From: Pseudobdellovibrionaceae bacterium
Lineage (GTDB): Bacteria; Bdellovibrionota; Bdellovibrionia; Bdellovibrionales; UBA1609
Length of the DNA: 39,262 nt
Direction of reading: 5' to 3'
Assembly: GCA_025354795.1 (NCBI GenBank)
Contig: JANXMF010000243.1
Location: forward strand, 1-39,262
Shown here: positions 18,118 to 25,803 of the stretch, in pieces
Numbering within the stretch: the first letter of the stretch is position 1
Layout of the letters: the number at the start of each line of letters is the position of its first letter
Notes under the pieces: model-generated
Databases searched by the model: none
What the model saw: the letters and a program-made list of their open reading frames with translations, nothing else
What the model was told of the DNA's origin: nothing
Position numbers and translations under genes: made by a program

Positions 18118-18654
18118 CTAACGAGCAAGGAGATACGGTCGCCACGCATGCGGCAGTCGATTGCCCTCGAGGTCCAAATCGCGGTTCGGGAGCCAGCGTG
18201 GCTTCTCAGGACGCGAGTGTAGCTTGAGGTTGGCTTTTTCCGGCAACTTGTCACCCTTTTTATTATTGCAATGGGAGCAGGCGGTGACGACATTGGTCCA
18301 TTCGTGGCGCCCACCCTTGCTAAGGGGTGTGACGTGGTCGATGGTGAGACGCTTTTCGGAAAATTTTTGCTGGCAGTACTGGCAGATGTGATTGTCGCGC
18401 AGAAAGATGTTTTGGCGCGAGAGTCGGACTGTCAGCGAGAAATAAGGGCGAATGTATTGTTTGAGTCGCATTACCGCGGGCAGTGCGAAAGTCCGGCTCG
18501 GTGAGGAGACCGTAGTGGAGTGATATTCCAAAACCTCAACTTTATCTTGGAACCAGAGAATCATGGCTTTGCGCCAATTGACGACTTTTATCGGCTCGTA
18601 CCCAGAGTTGAGTATCAGGGCACCGGATAAGTTCCTATTGAAGACATCCTCCAC
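18118..18654 (-). CDS. HNH endonuclease
   Basis: A 178-aa protein with a classic HNH domain: CQYCQQKF, then TIDHVTPLSKGG and NVVTACSHCNNKKGDKLP. It has both zinc-binding CxxC pairs and the DH catalytic pair, near residues 91-145. By family it cleaves DNA with a metal ion. The N-terminal 85 residues (LILNSGYEPIKVVNWRKA) are characteristic of the stand-alone chromosomal HNH proteins common in many phyla, whose cellular role is unknown; restriction or repair are possible. The GTG start has no clear ribosome site. No methyltransferase or phage gene is adjacent, so it is not an obvious restriction system. Confidence 0.88.
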   Translation of the reverse strand: MEDVFNRNLSGALILNSGYEPIKVVNWRKAMILWFQDKVEVLEYHSTTVSSPSRTFALPAVMRLKQYIRPYFSLTVRLSRQNIFLRDNHICQYCQQKFSEKRLTIDHVTPLSKGGRHEWTNVVTACSHCNNKKGDKLPEKANLKLHSRPEKPRWLPNRDLDLEGNRLPHAWRPYLLAR

Positions 18655-18763
18655 TGTAAGCTTTGGGGTCTATCTCTTAATTTTGAGGGGCCGGGAGCTT
18701 AAAATCAAGTCCTGGCTTCAGATTCCTCGAATTGCATCAATACGATACAGTCGGCGGTCCGGT

Positions 18764-19417
18764 CTAGAGCGCCAGCAGTTTCATTTGGAAGTTTTGAATC
18801 ATAGTCTTAACGTCATTCACCAGAAGATAGTCGATGGCCATTCCAACAATCCAGTTGAGTCCCGGGATGGGGATGAGCGACGTTGCCATGTTGACCAATT
18901 GATCGATGCCCGTCATCGCCAAATTCAGTTTAGTCGCGAGGCTGTGCATTGTGTCCTCGAACTTAAGCTCCAAACCATCGATCTGTTTCATTTGCTCCAT
19001 GATCTGTGCGATCGTTGCGGCCTGGGCTGGATCATTCGGATTTAATTTAGCGACGGCGTCCGCAAGCGCGGCCCGGGCTGTTTCAAATTGTTTCTTTACC
19101 ATTAAAGCTTTATCGTAGACCTTATCAAATACCGGTTGAATCTTATCGATCAGCGGTGCCAGCGGCCCTTGGCCCAAAGAAAACAATCCGCCGTTGATGC
19201 TGCCATTACTACTCAAAATAGTGGAAATCGCGAGCATGGCATCGCTCATCGCGGTTTGTGCATCGGCGCTGGCCTTGGCGGCCTTGTTCATTTGCTCGTC
19301 AACATTCGCCGCGGTCGCTGCGGTGTACGCGCCACCTGTAGATTTCATTCCCTGTCCACAACCAATCGCGACAATGACCAATAAGGCGACTAGAGCGCGC
19401 ATACTCAGATGAATCAT
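18764..19417 (-). CDS. Alpha-helical lipoprotein, function unknown
   Basis: A 217-aa predicted lipoprotein. The ATG at 19417 has GGGAGG with a six-base spacer, and the signal peptide ends in a lipobox AIGC (Cys20). The mature protein is Ala-, Lys- and Met-rich and mostly helical (ANVDEQMNKAAKASADAQTA and later MEQMKQIDGLELKFEDTMHS), with possible coiled coils. A hydrophobic stretch of about 25 residues near the C-terminus (LIPIPGLNWIVGMAIDYLL) could associate with membrane. I do not recognise a family. It is 109 nt upstream of the HNH gene on the same strand. Confidence 0.7.
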   Translation of the reverse strand: MIHLSMRALVALLVIVAIGCGQGMKSTGGAYTAATAANVDEQMNKAAKASADAQTAMSDAMLAISTILSSNGSINGGLFSLGQGPLAPLIDKIQPVFDKVYDKALMVKKQFETARAALADAVAKLNPNDPAQAATIAQIMEQMKQIDGLELKFEDTMHSLATKLNLAMTGIDQLVNMATSLIPIPGLNWIVGMAIDYLLVNDVKTMIQNFQMKLLAL

Positions 19418-19515
19418 TTAATGCCTCCCGTGAATTTATGGAAGTGCAATTGCAAGCGCGATGCCTGGATTAAGAACCTGTCCTCGACCTTAGGCCTGGA
19501 AAGATAAAGAAATCG

Positions 19516-20154
19516 TCAACTATTGTTAATGCGTCGAGATCTTATTCTCCATTGAGGGAAATCGACGCGCATGCTCCTTTGATTGGGCCCGTGCCAGAAG
19601 CCGCGAGAGGCATTGAGAAGAGAAGTGCGGATCACAAGCGCAACACCGAACCCCAAAATCGCACCGGCCACCACATCCGATGGATAATGCACCCCAAGCG
19701 CCACGCGACTGACAGCGACAAGTGTGGCCAAAGTGTAAAACAAATAGCGCCTTCGATAAAAGTACCAAGACATGATCCCAGCGCCCGCAAAGCAATTGGC
19801 GGCGTGATTGGAAGGAAAACTGGGTCCTTGGGCGTCGCCGATGGGCCGCAGCCAGCTAGCGATTTCGAGATTCTCACTAGGCCGCGGCCGCTGCACGAAA
19901 GCTTTGATCCCACGATAAGCCAACACATCGGTAAGCCCCACCGTCAATCCCAGGGCCAACATCACCGGGATCAGCTGACCTTTATATATAGATAAGGCCC
20001 ACAGTAGCAGCGCGGGCAAAAAAATGTATTTGAACAGCAGCTGCCGGTCAAGATGAGTCACTATTAACCAGAACGAATCAAGCCAGGGGTATGCCAGTCG
20101 CACATTGAAACAGCGCAGAATTTCCGCATCGATGTTCAGCAAGAATGCCAGCAT
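19516..20154 (-). CDS. PAP2-superfamily membrane phosphatase
   Basis: A 212-aa integral membrane phosphatase of the PAP2 family, which dephosphorylates lipid phosphates such as undecaprenyl pyrophosphate, phosphatidate or lipid A. All three motifs are visible: KAFVQRPRPSE (about 84-94), FPSNHA (about 113-118) and SRVALGVHYPSD (about 147-158), with five to six hydrophobic segments around them. It starts two bases after the GT22 gene stop, so it is co-translated with the glycosyltransferases. This suggests recycling of a polyprenyl carrier or editing of a glycolipid. Which lipid is acted on cannot be told from sequence. Confidence 0.9.
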   Translation of the reverse strand: MLAFLLNIDAEILRCFNVRLAYPWLDSFWLIVTHLDRQLLFKYIFLPALLLWALSIYKGQLIPVMLALGLTVGLTDVLAYRGIKAFVQRPRPSENLEIASWLRPIGDAQGPSFPSNHAANCFAGAGIMSWYFYRRRYLFYTLATLVAVSRVALGVHYPSDVVAGAILGFGVALVIRTSLLNASRGFWHGPNQRSMRVDFPQWRIRSRRINNS

Positions 20155-20156
20155 AA

Positions 20157-21635
20157 CTAACCTCGCTCACAAACCAAATACCATGTCGGGCGCCTCCGTT
20201 GATTATGCTTTGGATTGAGAGCGTAAAGCAATCGGTCAATGAGAGAGCCGGCGGAGCGGAGGCTATGGCACACGGTGGCTTCGGTTTTCATGCCCTCGAG
20301 GGCATGCAGCTCATCGCGCATGTCGGGCTCGGAGGTCAATAGCGCCACCGCGCGATGGTTCTGGATGGCGCGATCGATTTCGGTTGCGTTGAAGCTGCCC
20401 TTGCCCACCGCTCGCAAAATGCTCGGTGGCCGCAGAAAATAAAATTGAAAGCGCGATTCTCCGAATAGCGATTGGTAGTCCAGGTAGGCCACATCTCGGT
20501 AGCGGCTTTCAACGTAGGCGGGCGGCTCGATCTCGCCCTCTTGGCTATTGACTAGGCAGATGATAAATAAAATCGGTGTACAGAGCGCGAAGAACGCCAC
20601 GCTGTAGATCCGGCGCGCCGGGCGAAGGAAAGCGCTCGCCGCCCAAACCCACGCCAGCGCCCAGAGTTCCAGGCCCACGATGGGGTACATAAAACGTTCT
20701 TCTTTATGTGCAACCAAACTATGCGCCATGACAAAAACCAAAAACGGCGCGAGCCATGGCCAATGCCTGCGCCAAAGCCCGGGCAGCTTGCGATAAAACA
20801 CCAATGAAAAAGGCGGCAGCGTCAACACCAACACAAACAGCCAGGTGTTGTACCACGGGCTTACGCCATACTTGGCCGCCCCCCCTTCGTTTTCCACAAG
20901 ATAGGAGATCAGCGTCCCAAAGGCCTCTTTGCCGCTGACATAGTCGATCAAAAATTGCGCGGCGATGAGGCCCACGGCTGTAAGTGCACCGACGATGAGC
21001 GCGCGGCTATTTCTTAAGACCAGCAGTACCGCTAAATAAGAAATATAGAGCAATCCGACATGAAAGCGAAACAGCACGGCCACGCCCAGTGCTAAAAACC
21101 CGGCGCACCAGGGACCCAGGCTTTGAGCGCCGTGTCTTCGCGAATTTTCCAACACGCCAAAGCCAAGCAACACGAAGCTGGTCGCCACCGCTTCGCCAAA
21201 CGCGCGCGTCGACAGAAACGGCATCAAGGGAAACAGCGCCACCAAATAAAGTGCCAGTCCTGCGAACAGCTTGGAGCGAGAGCTGCGCACGAACTGCCAA
21301 GTTCCCACCAGTCCCAGCAAACTCAAAAATCCTAAACCTAAATACATGACCCGCACCTGCGCCAGGGCGGACTCGACTCCAAACCACGCTCCCACCCGCA
21401 CAAAACCGGCGAGGCACCAAATCAATAGGTGACTACGGTAGTCCGGCAGATCGAGCGGGAGGCCTGCAAAAAATTGATAGGCCGGCCACACCCCGTGTTT
21501 GTAATCGTCGAGCGCCTGCGGACCATAAACAAAAATCGCGCAGAGCGCGCGCAGGAGCATACCCGCGCATACACAGATCAAAAAGTGTTGATCAACGGAT
21601 CTACGGGTGAGAAAGTGGCGCAGCCATCTCGGCAT
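20157..21635 (-). CDS. GT22-family (ALG9/PIG-B-like) polytopic glycosyltransferase
   Basis: A 492-aa inner-membrane GT-C glycosyltransferase that uses a polyprenyl-phosphate sugar donor. The luminal/periplasmic acid motif LDDYKHGVW near residue 42 matches the DD/DE motif after TM1. The GT22 hallmark HKEERFMYPI lies near residues 311-320. About ten hydrophobic helices are visible, with a C-terminal soluble tail of around 110 residues. Family members in eukaryotes add mannose to GPI or N-glycan precursors; bacterial relatives are less studied. Its start overlaps the GT9 gene by 35 nt, and the PAP2 gene follows two bases after its stop. The acceptor is probably an envelope glycolipid. Confidence 0.83.
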   Translation of the reverse strand: MPRWLRHFLTRRSVDQHFLICVCAGMLLRALCAIFVYGPQALDDYKHGVWPAYQFFAGLPLDLPDYRSHLLIWCLAGFVRVGAWFGVESALAQVRVMYLGLGFLSLLGLVGTWQFVRSSRSKLFAGLALYLVALFPLMPFLSTRAFGEAVATSFVLLGFGVLENSRRHGAQSLGPWCAGFLALGVAVLFRFHVGLLYISYLAVLLVLRNSRALIVGALTAVGLIAAQFLIDYVSGKEAFGTLISYLVENEGGAAKYGVSPWYNTWLFVLVLTLPPFSLVFYRKLPGLWRRHWPWLAPFLVFVMAHSLVAHKEERFMYPIVGLELWALAWVWAASAFLRPARRIYSVAFFALCTPILFIICLVNSQEGEIEPPAYVESRYRDVAYLDYQSLFGESRFQFYFLRPPSILRAVGKGSFNATEIDRAIQNHRAVALLTSEPDMRDELHALEGMKTEATVCHSLRSAGSLIDRLLYALNPKHNQRRRPTWYLVCERG

Positions 21636-22644
21636 CGATCAACCTCTTCAAAGCGCGCGCCACCAGCGGCGGCGGAATATCGCGCAAGCATTTTTGCAGT
21701 TCGGGATTTACGCACGGGCCCTGACCATGCTTGCTACAAGGGCGGCAGTGCAATTTCACTTCAAAGATTTCGGTGCGCGGACGGCTGGGGAAACCAAACG
21801 GCGCCGGCCCCATTAGCGCCAGGCACGGCTTGCCCAGTTGCTCCGCCACATGCATCAGTCCGGTATCGTTGGAAACCAGGGCCATCGACAGCGCCACCAC
21901 GTCGGCACTTTCTATCAGCGAAAGCTGTCCCGCCAGGTTCCGCACCCGCTCCGGAGCCACGCTCACCAGCTGTTGCAGAAAACTATCCTGCGGACCGCCT
22001 AACAAAACAAAATGGGTTTGCGGACAAGCCCGAATCAATTCCTGCCAATGCTCGAGCGGCCAGCGCTTAAGCGCAAAAGCCGCGGAAGGGGCAAGCGCGA
22101 CAAAGCGTTCAGGTCCCAAGCGGCTGCGCATTCGGTGGCCGGACTCCTGCGCTAAGAACAACTGCGGAACCGGAGGCGCAGTCACCGGCACGGCCCAGCG
22201 CGCGAGCGGTGCGAGTAAAGCGCCCTGGCCGGAAAAAGGCTGGGAAAATAAATTCCAGCGCAAACGGAAGAGTAAAAACCGCCGCCAGCGAAAAATCGAA
22301 CGGCGCAAAAAACGCGCCCGCCCGAGCACTACGCGCCAACGCAAAAACCCATTGAGTTGCCAGCACAGCAGGCGTGAGCGCAAATTATTGTGAGCATCGT
22401 AAACGTGGGTGAATCTCTGCGCCTTGAGTTCCCGTCCCAAGGAGCGGAGCGCGGGCCAACCGCCCGCTGGTTCAAGCGTCCACACTTTGTGCACGTGCGG
22501 ATGATGTTCGATGAGCGGCAAAAACTCGGTGCGCGTAACCCAGTGGATTTCACTCGCGGGAAAACTCGCGTGCAGGCGTCCCGCCACACTCAGAGTTTGC
22601 AAAACGTCGCCAAAACTGGAAAAGCGGATAATCAGAATTTTCAT
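21601..22644 (-). CDS. GT9 heptosyltransferase (WaaF/RfaF-like)
   Basis: A 347-aa glycosyltransferase of family 9, which adds ADP-heptose to the LPS inner core on the cytoplasmic side of the inner membrane. The N-terminus MKILIIRFSSFGDVLQTL is the family signature. The donor site appears as VSNDTGLMHVAEQLGKPC, and the C-terminal cysteine cluster CRPCSKHGQGPCVNPELQKCL is seen in many heptosyltransferases. It heads the GT9-GT22-PAP2 run and overlaps the next gene by 35 nt. Heptosyltransferase I, II or III cannot be distinguished, so no symbol is given. Its presence implies an LPS-bearing outer membrane. Confidence 0.88.
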   Translation of the reverse strand: MKILIIRFSSFGDVLQTLSVAGRLHASFPASEIHWVTRTEFLPLIEHHPHVHKVWTLEPAGGWPALRSLGRELKAQRFTHVYDAHNNLRSRLLCWQLNGFLRWRVVLGRARFLRRSIFRWRRFLLFRLRWNLFSQPFSGQGALLAPLARWAVPVTAPPVPQLFLAQESGHRMRSRLGPERFVALAPSAAFALKRWPLEHWQELIRACPQTHFVLLGGPQDSFLQQLVSVAPERVRNLAGQLSLIESADVVALSMALVSNDTGLMHVAEQLGKPCLALMGPAPFGFPSRPRTEIFEVKLHCRPCSKHGQGPCVNPELQKCLRDIPPPLVARALKRLIDAEMAAPLSHP

Positions 22645-22703
22645 GGGCTTTTCCGGTCATCTCCGGAGTGCCCGTCGAAGTCAATAACGCGCTGAGTACT
22701 ACC

Positions 22704-22726
22704 TAGGGCCTGTCCGACAGGCCCTA
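22704..22726. terminator. Perfect 10-bp hairpin at the end of the FHA gene
   Basis: TAGGGCCTGT (22704-22713), loop CCG, ACAGGCCCTA (22717-22726). The right arm contains the FHA gene stop codon, read on the minus strand. There is no U-tract on that strand, so it may be a processing or stabilising hairpin, or a factor-assisted terminator, rather than an intrinsic one. Confidence 0.5.
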
Positions 22727-24076
22727 CCTAGTCAGATAGATCTGATTGCGCGAGTAAAAACTGTGTTTAAATTTTAGGAAGCGCTCGACGCCTGCCGGGC
22801 CTTTCAGCAGGCCGTCCAACTCATGCATAAACTTAGCCTCGCGCGCACGCATTTCATCCACCCCTTTTTGCACTTGATCAGTGGCGATGGTGTCTTTAAT
22901 TTGCACCAGGTCGTTAATTAGAGATTTCTCTTTAGTCACCACGTCGACTGTTGGGAAGTTCGCTATTTTCCAATCGCCGACCGCGACTTTGTTCAGTTCG
23001 GCTTGCCACAGATTACGCCAGCCGGGATTTTGTTCGGCCCCGACATAGTTTTCGAGATACAGCACATTGTCACTGTAGTTGGCGCGGTATTTGGAGCCCT
23101 GCTTGGGACTGAAATGCCCCGCCACCTTCGGCTTCTGCTCAACGGGCGCCGCCGGCCGCGGCTCGACTTCCCGGCTCGAAAGAGTGCGCGACGCGGTCGG
23201 CTTGCCGGAGTGATGCAAGATCAGCCAGCCCCCGGAAATCATGACCGTGGCAAAAACCACGGACGAAATACCTAGACCTTTCCATTGTGGGCGAATGCGG
23301 GGCCGCTGGCCCGTCTTGGAGTTTGCCGACGGTTTCGCAGGTGGTTCGAAAGTCTCAGTAGGGACTTCAACCATTGGCGCCGCGCTCACGAGCGGAATCG
23401 ACAGCGCGGGCGTGTGACGTTGTTTGAATTTAGCGATTTCCATCTCGGCGTCTTGACGAAGCTGCTGCTTGTCGAGTTCCAACTGGCGCAGGGTTTCGTT
23501 CCATTTGACCTTTTGCTCCTGCACAGTCTTGATTTCTTCACGCAAAAAATGCAGTTGCTTGCTCATCTCGTCGGCCGAATTGGCTTCGAGCCGCGCCATT
23601 TGCAATTGCAGGCGGGTATCGGCCAGCTCGCGGCCCAAAGCATGCAATTGCTCGCGGCGCTTTTCAAATTCGATTTCCTTGACCGGATCGGGAGGCGTCT
23701 CTTTGCTTGTAGGTTGCGGAGGCGCAGGCCGTTGAGGGGGCGCAGCTTTCATCGTCGGAGCCCGCACCACCACGGGCTCGAGCACAATGGTGGCGTCGCT
23801 TTGCCCCAAGCGCAGCACATCGAGATCGCGCAGCAACATCGGCTTTAGCGCCGGTAGACGAATTTCGTTTAGCGAAGTGCCGGCGGCGCTGCCCAAATCC
23901 TGGACCCAGATGCGACCGCCGTCGAGCCATGCACGCGCGTGTTCGGGATTGACCGAGGCATGGGCCGAGACCACGTCACAATGCGCGGCACTGCCGAGGG
24001 TCAAGGACGACTTGCTCAGTTGCAAAACCTGGGTGCCGTCTTGGCCGAAAATCTTAATTTTTAAAGCGGCATTCAC
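22724..24076 (-). CDS. FHA domain / coiled-coil / single-TM protein
   Basis: A 450-aa protein with an N-terminal FHA domain (about 1-95), a phosphothreonine-peptide reader. Visible elements are LTLGSAAHCDVV, EHARAWL and VQDLGSAAGTSLNE. A coiled coil follows (about 130-220), then a Pro-rich linker, one TM helix (SSVVFATVMISGGWLIL, about 275-292) and a 150-residue C-terminal domain that would be periplasmic. GTG 24076 is chosen because GGAG lies eight bases upstream; the frame extends to a GTG at 24169, but that overlaps the strong divergent promoter. No Ser/Thr kinase gene is visible nearby. The layout suggests a signal receiver that tethers a phosphoprotein to the membrane, an inference. Confidence 0.8.
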   Translation of the reverse strand: MNAALKIKIFGQDGTQVLQLSKSSLTLGSAAHCDVVSAHASVNPEHARAWLDGGRIWVQDLGSAAGTSLNEIRLPALKPMLLRDLDVLRLGQSDATIVLEPVVVRAPTMKAAPPQRPAPPQPTSKETPPDPVKEIEFEKRREQLHALGRELADTRLQLQMARLEANSADEMSKQLHFLREEIKTVQEQKVKWNETLRQLELDKQQLRQDAEMEIAKFKQRHTPALSIPLVSAAPMVEVPTETFEPPAKPSANSKTGQRPRIRPQWKGLGISSVVFATVMISGGWLILHHSGKPTASRTLSSREVEPRPAAPVEQKPKVAGHFSPKQGSKYRANYSDNVLYLENYVGAEQNPGWRNLWQAELNKVAVGDWKIANFPTVDVVTKEKSLINDLVQIKDTIATDQVQKGVDEMRAREAKFMHELDGLLKGPAGVERFLKFKHSFYSRNQIYLTR

Positions 24077-24149
24077 GCTGGGATCTCCACCACCACAAAT
24101 CGGAATTTCGCCGCTATTATTAAAGTTTTCTTGTCGTCTTACGGGACCT

Positions 24150-24179
24150 TTGACAGAACCAGGATTCACTTATTAGACT
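24150..24179 (+). promoter_or_regulatory. Strong sigma-70-type promoter
   Basis: Perfect -35 TTGACA (24150-24155), an 18-base spacer, and -10 TAGACT (24174-24179, 4 of 6). Expected start of transcription is near 24187, ahead of the ribosome site AGGAGG (24202-24207) and the ATG at 24214. It drives the cysteine-patterned lipoprotein gene. Confidence 0.6.
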
Positions 24180-24213
24180 GATGACTAGCAACTTTGTTTT
24201 TAGGAGGATTTTT

Positions 24214-24579
24214 ATGCGTCAATGGTTAGTGCTGGCTGCTATAGCCACGGTTGTGTCCGTAGGCTGTTCTCACAATCCGGCTAAAGAAGAGACTAAGGCT
24301 CCCGAACCGGCGAAGGTCGCGCCGACCCCGACCAAAGCAGTGCCTAACAAAAAACCTCAGCCTGCCAATGCAGAAAGTCAAAAGTCTCTCACTTGCACCC
24401 ACAAGAGTGACACTCGCACACTTGAAGTGCGCACAAAGGACAAGGGCTGTGAATTTGCGTACACCAAAGGTGGCAAAGAATCCATCGTGGCCACTGGCCA
24501 AAATGGCGGTGCGTATTGCATGAAAGCTCAGGAAAAACTTGAAGAAAAATTAAAAACCGCAGGATACGAGTGCAAATAG
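24214..24579 (+). CDS. Small lipoprotein with four-cysteine C-terminal domain
   Basis: A 121-aa predicted lipoprotein. ATG 24214 is chosen because AGGAGG lies seven bases upstream; the longer frame from 24181 would begin inside the promoter region. The signal peptide ends in lipobox VSVGC (Cys18). A linker of about 35 residues rich in Lys, Pro, Ala and Thr spans the periplasm. The C-terminal domain (about 60-121) has four cysteines (in TCTHK, DKGCEF, AYCMK and YECK), which probably form two disulfides. I do not recognise a family. It has its own promoter and terminator, so it is a single-gene unit with potentially high expression. Confidence 0.75.
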   Translation: MRQWLVLAAIATVVSVGCSHNPAKEETKAPEPAKVAPTPTKAVPNKKPQPANAESQKSLTCTHKSDTRTLEVRTKDKGCEFAYTKGGKESIVATGQNGGAYCMKAQEKLEEKLKTAGYECK

Positions 24580-24586
24580 ACTTTGG

Positions 24587-24616
24587 GCGGATCGTTTCCC
24601 AACGGTCCGCGCTTTT
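24587..24616 (+). terminator. Rho-independent terminator
   Basis: GCGGATCGTT (24587-24596), loop TCCC, AACGGTCCGC (24601-24610), ten paired positions including one G-T wobble, followed by GCTTTTAT. It is placed seven bases after the lipoprotein stop and insulates it from the patatin gene. Confidence 0.72.
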
Positions 24617-24621
24617 ATCCT

Positions 24622-24650
24622 TTGCAATGTAATTTTCCAAGTCTCACAAT
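24622..24650 (+). promoter_or_regulatory. Possible promoter for the patatin-ppk-ppx run
   Basis: TTGCAA (24622-24627), 17-base spacer, CACAAT (24645-24650), each 4 of 6 to consensus. Expected start of transcription is about 24657, which is the A of the patatin ATG. No Shine-Dalgarno is visible before that ATG. Confidence 0.35.
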
Positions 24651-24656
24651 ATAGAA

Positions 24657-25787
24657 ATGTTCCAAGACGTTAACGACTATGCTTTGATACTTTCCGGCGG
24701 CGGAGCCCGCGGCGCCTATCAAGCCGGAAGCCTGCGCGCCCTTTACGAAGTCTGCAAAGAAGCCAACAATTTCCTGCTGTTTCGCAATCTGGTGGGAGTG
24801 AGCGCCGGCGCCATCAACTCGGCCTTTCTCGCCAGTCACGCCCACGACCTCGACGGCGCCACCGCCAAAATGTGCCACATGTGGCGGACCCTCACCACCC
24901 GCGATGTGTTTCGCACCGACTACGTCACGGTCGGCACCACCGCTATGCGCATGTTACGAGGCGTCGCACTCGGCGGCTTTAACGCCAAATTGCGACCAAA
25001 TAAACTTGGTTTACTCAATGTGACACCGCTGCGCAATTTATTGGTCAAGAGCATCGATTTTGCACGCATCCCAGAGCATGTGGCGGCCGGTCATCTCAAT
25101 TCGCTTTGCATTACCGCCACCGACTATTCGACCTCCCTGGGGGTCACTTTTTTCACCGGCAATCCCGAGATCACCGAATGGAAGCGGGTGCACCGCATGG
25201 GCGTGCGTGCCGAAATCGGCATCGATCATGTGATGGCGTCGGCTTCGATTCCGATCTTTTTTCCGCCGTGGCCTATTGGCACCCGGCACTTTGGCGACGG
25301 ATGCCTGCGCAACACCGCTCCTCTTAGCCCCGCCCGTCGCATCGGCGCCAGTAAATTGCTCGTCATTGGCGTGCGCAAGTGGAAAGATGAAGACCTCGAC
25401 GAACAGAGTATCGTCAAGCCGTCGCTAGGCCGGGTGATGTCGGTGGTGATCAACGCGATTTTTATGGACGCGATAGAGGTCGACATCGAGCGCGTGCGGA
25501 TTATTAACGAAAATCTGCGCACCGCCACCAACAAAGATAAATTTCGCCAGCTGGACATCGTTTATTTGCAACCTTCCCAGGCGCCGTCGGAGCTTGCGGA
25601 AACGCGCATGGAGGGCCTGCCACCGGTGTTGCGCTTTCTTTTGAGCGGCTTGGGCACCGCCCACGAGTCGTCGGAGATCCTCTCGTATTTGACCTTTGAC
25701 CCGCTTTACCTGAATTCCCTTGTCGATTTAGGTTATTACGACCTGATGAAACAAAAAGAAAATCTAATACATTTCTTACGCCTTTGA
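24657..25787 (+). CDS. Patatin-like phospholipase
   Basis: A 376-aa lipid acyl hydrolase of the patatin family. The oxyanion loop is GGGARGAYQAG (14-24), the nucleophile is S49 in GVSAG, and the partner aspartate is D214 in FGDGC, completing the Ser-Asp dyad. There is no signal peptide, so it acts in the cytoplasm or at the inner leaflet, hydrolysing phospholipids or other acyl esters. The C-terminal 100 residues are helical and carry no extra known domain. The next gene, ppk1, starts 16 nt downstream, so both are probably co-transcribed. The ATG lacks a Shine-Dalgarno and coincides with the predicted transcription start. Confidence 0.92.
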   Translation: MFQDVNDYALILSGGGARGAYQAGSLRALYEVCKEANNFLLFRNLVGVSAGAINSAFLASHAHDLDGATAKMCHMWRTLTTRDVFRTDYVTVGTTAMRMLRGVALGGFNAKLRPNKLGLLNVTPLRNLLVKSIDFARIPEHVAAGHLNSLCITATDYSTSLGVTFFTGNPEITEWKRVHRMGVRAEIGIDHVMASASIPIFFPPWPIGTRHFGDGCLRNTAPLSPARRIGASKLLVIGVRKWKDEDLDEQSIVKPSLGRVMSVVINAIFMDAIEVDIERVRIINENLRTATNKDKFRQLDIVYLQPSQAPSELAETRMEGLPPVLRFLLSGLGTAHESSEILSYLTFDPLYLNSLVDLGYYDLMKQKENLIHFLRL

Positions 25788-25803
25788 CGGTAGTTTAGGG
25801 GCT

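Noticed and set aside
24077-24169. N-terminal extension of the FHA protein to a GTG at 24169.
   Set aside because: It overlaps the -10/-35 region of the strong opposite-strand promoter, has no ribosome site, and the FHA domain begins right after GTG 24076.
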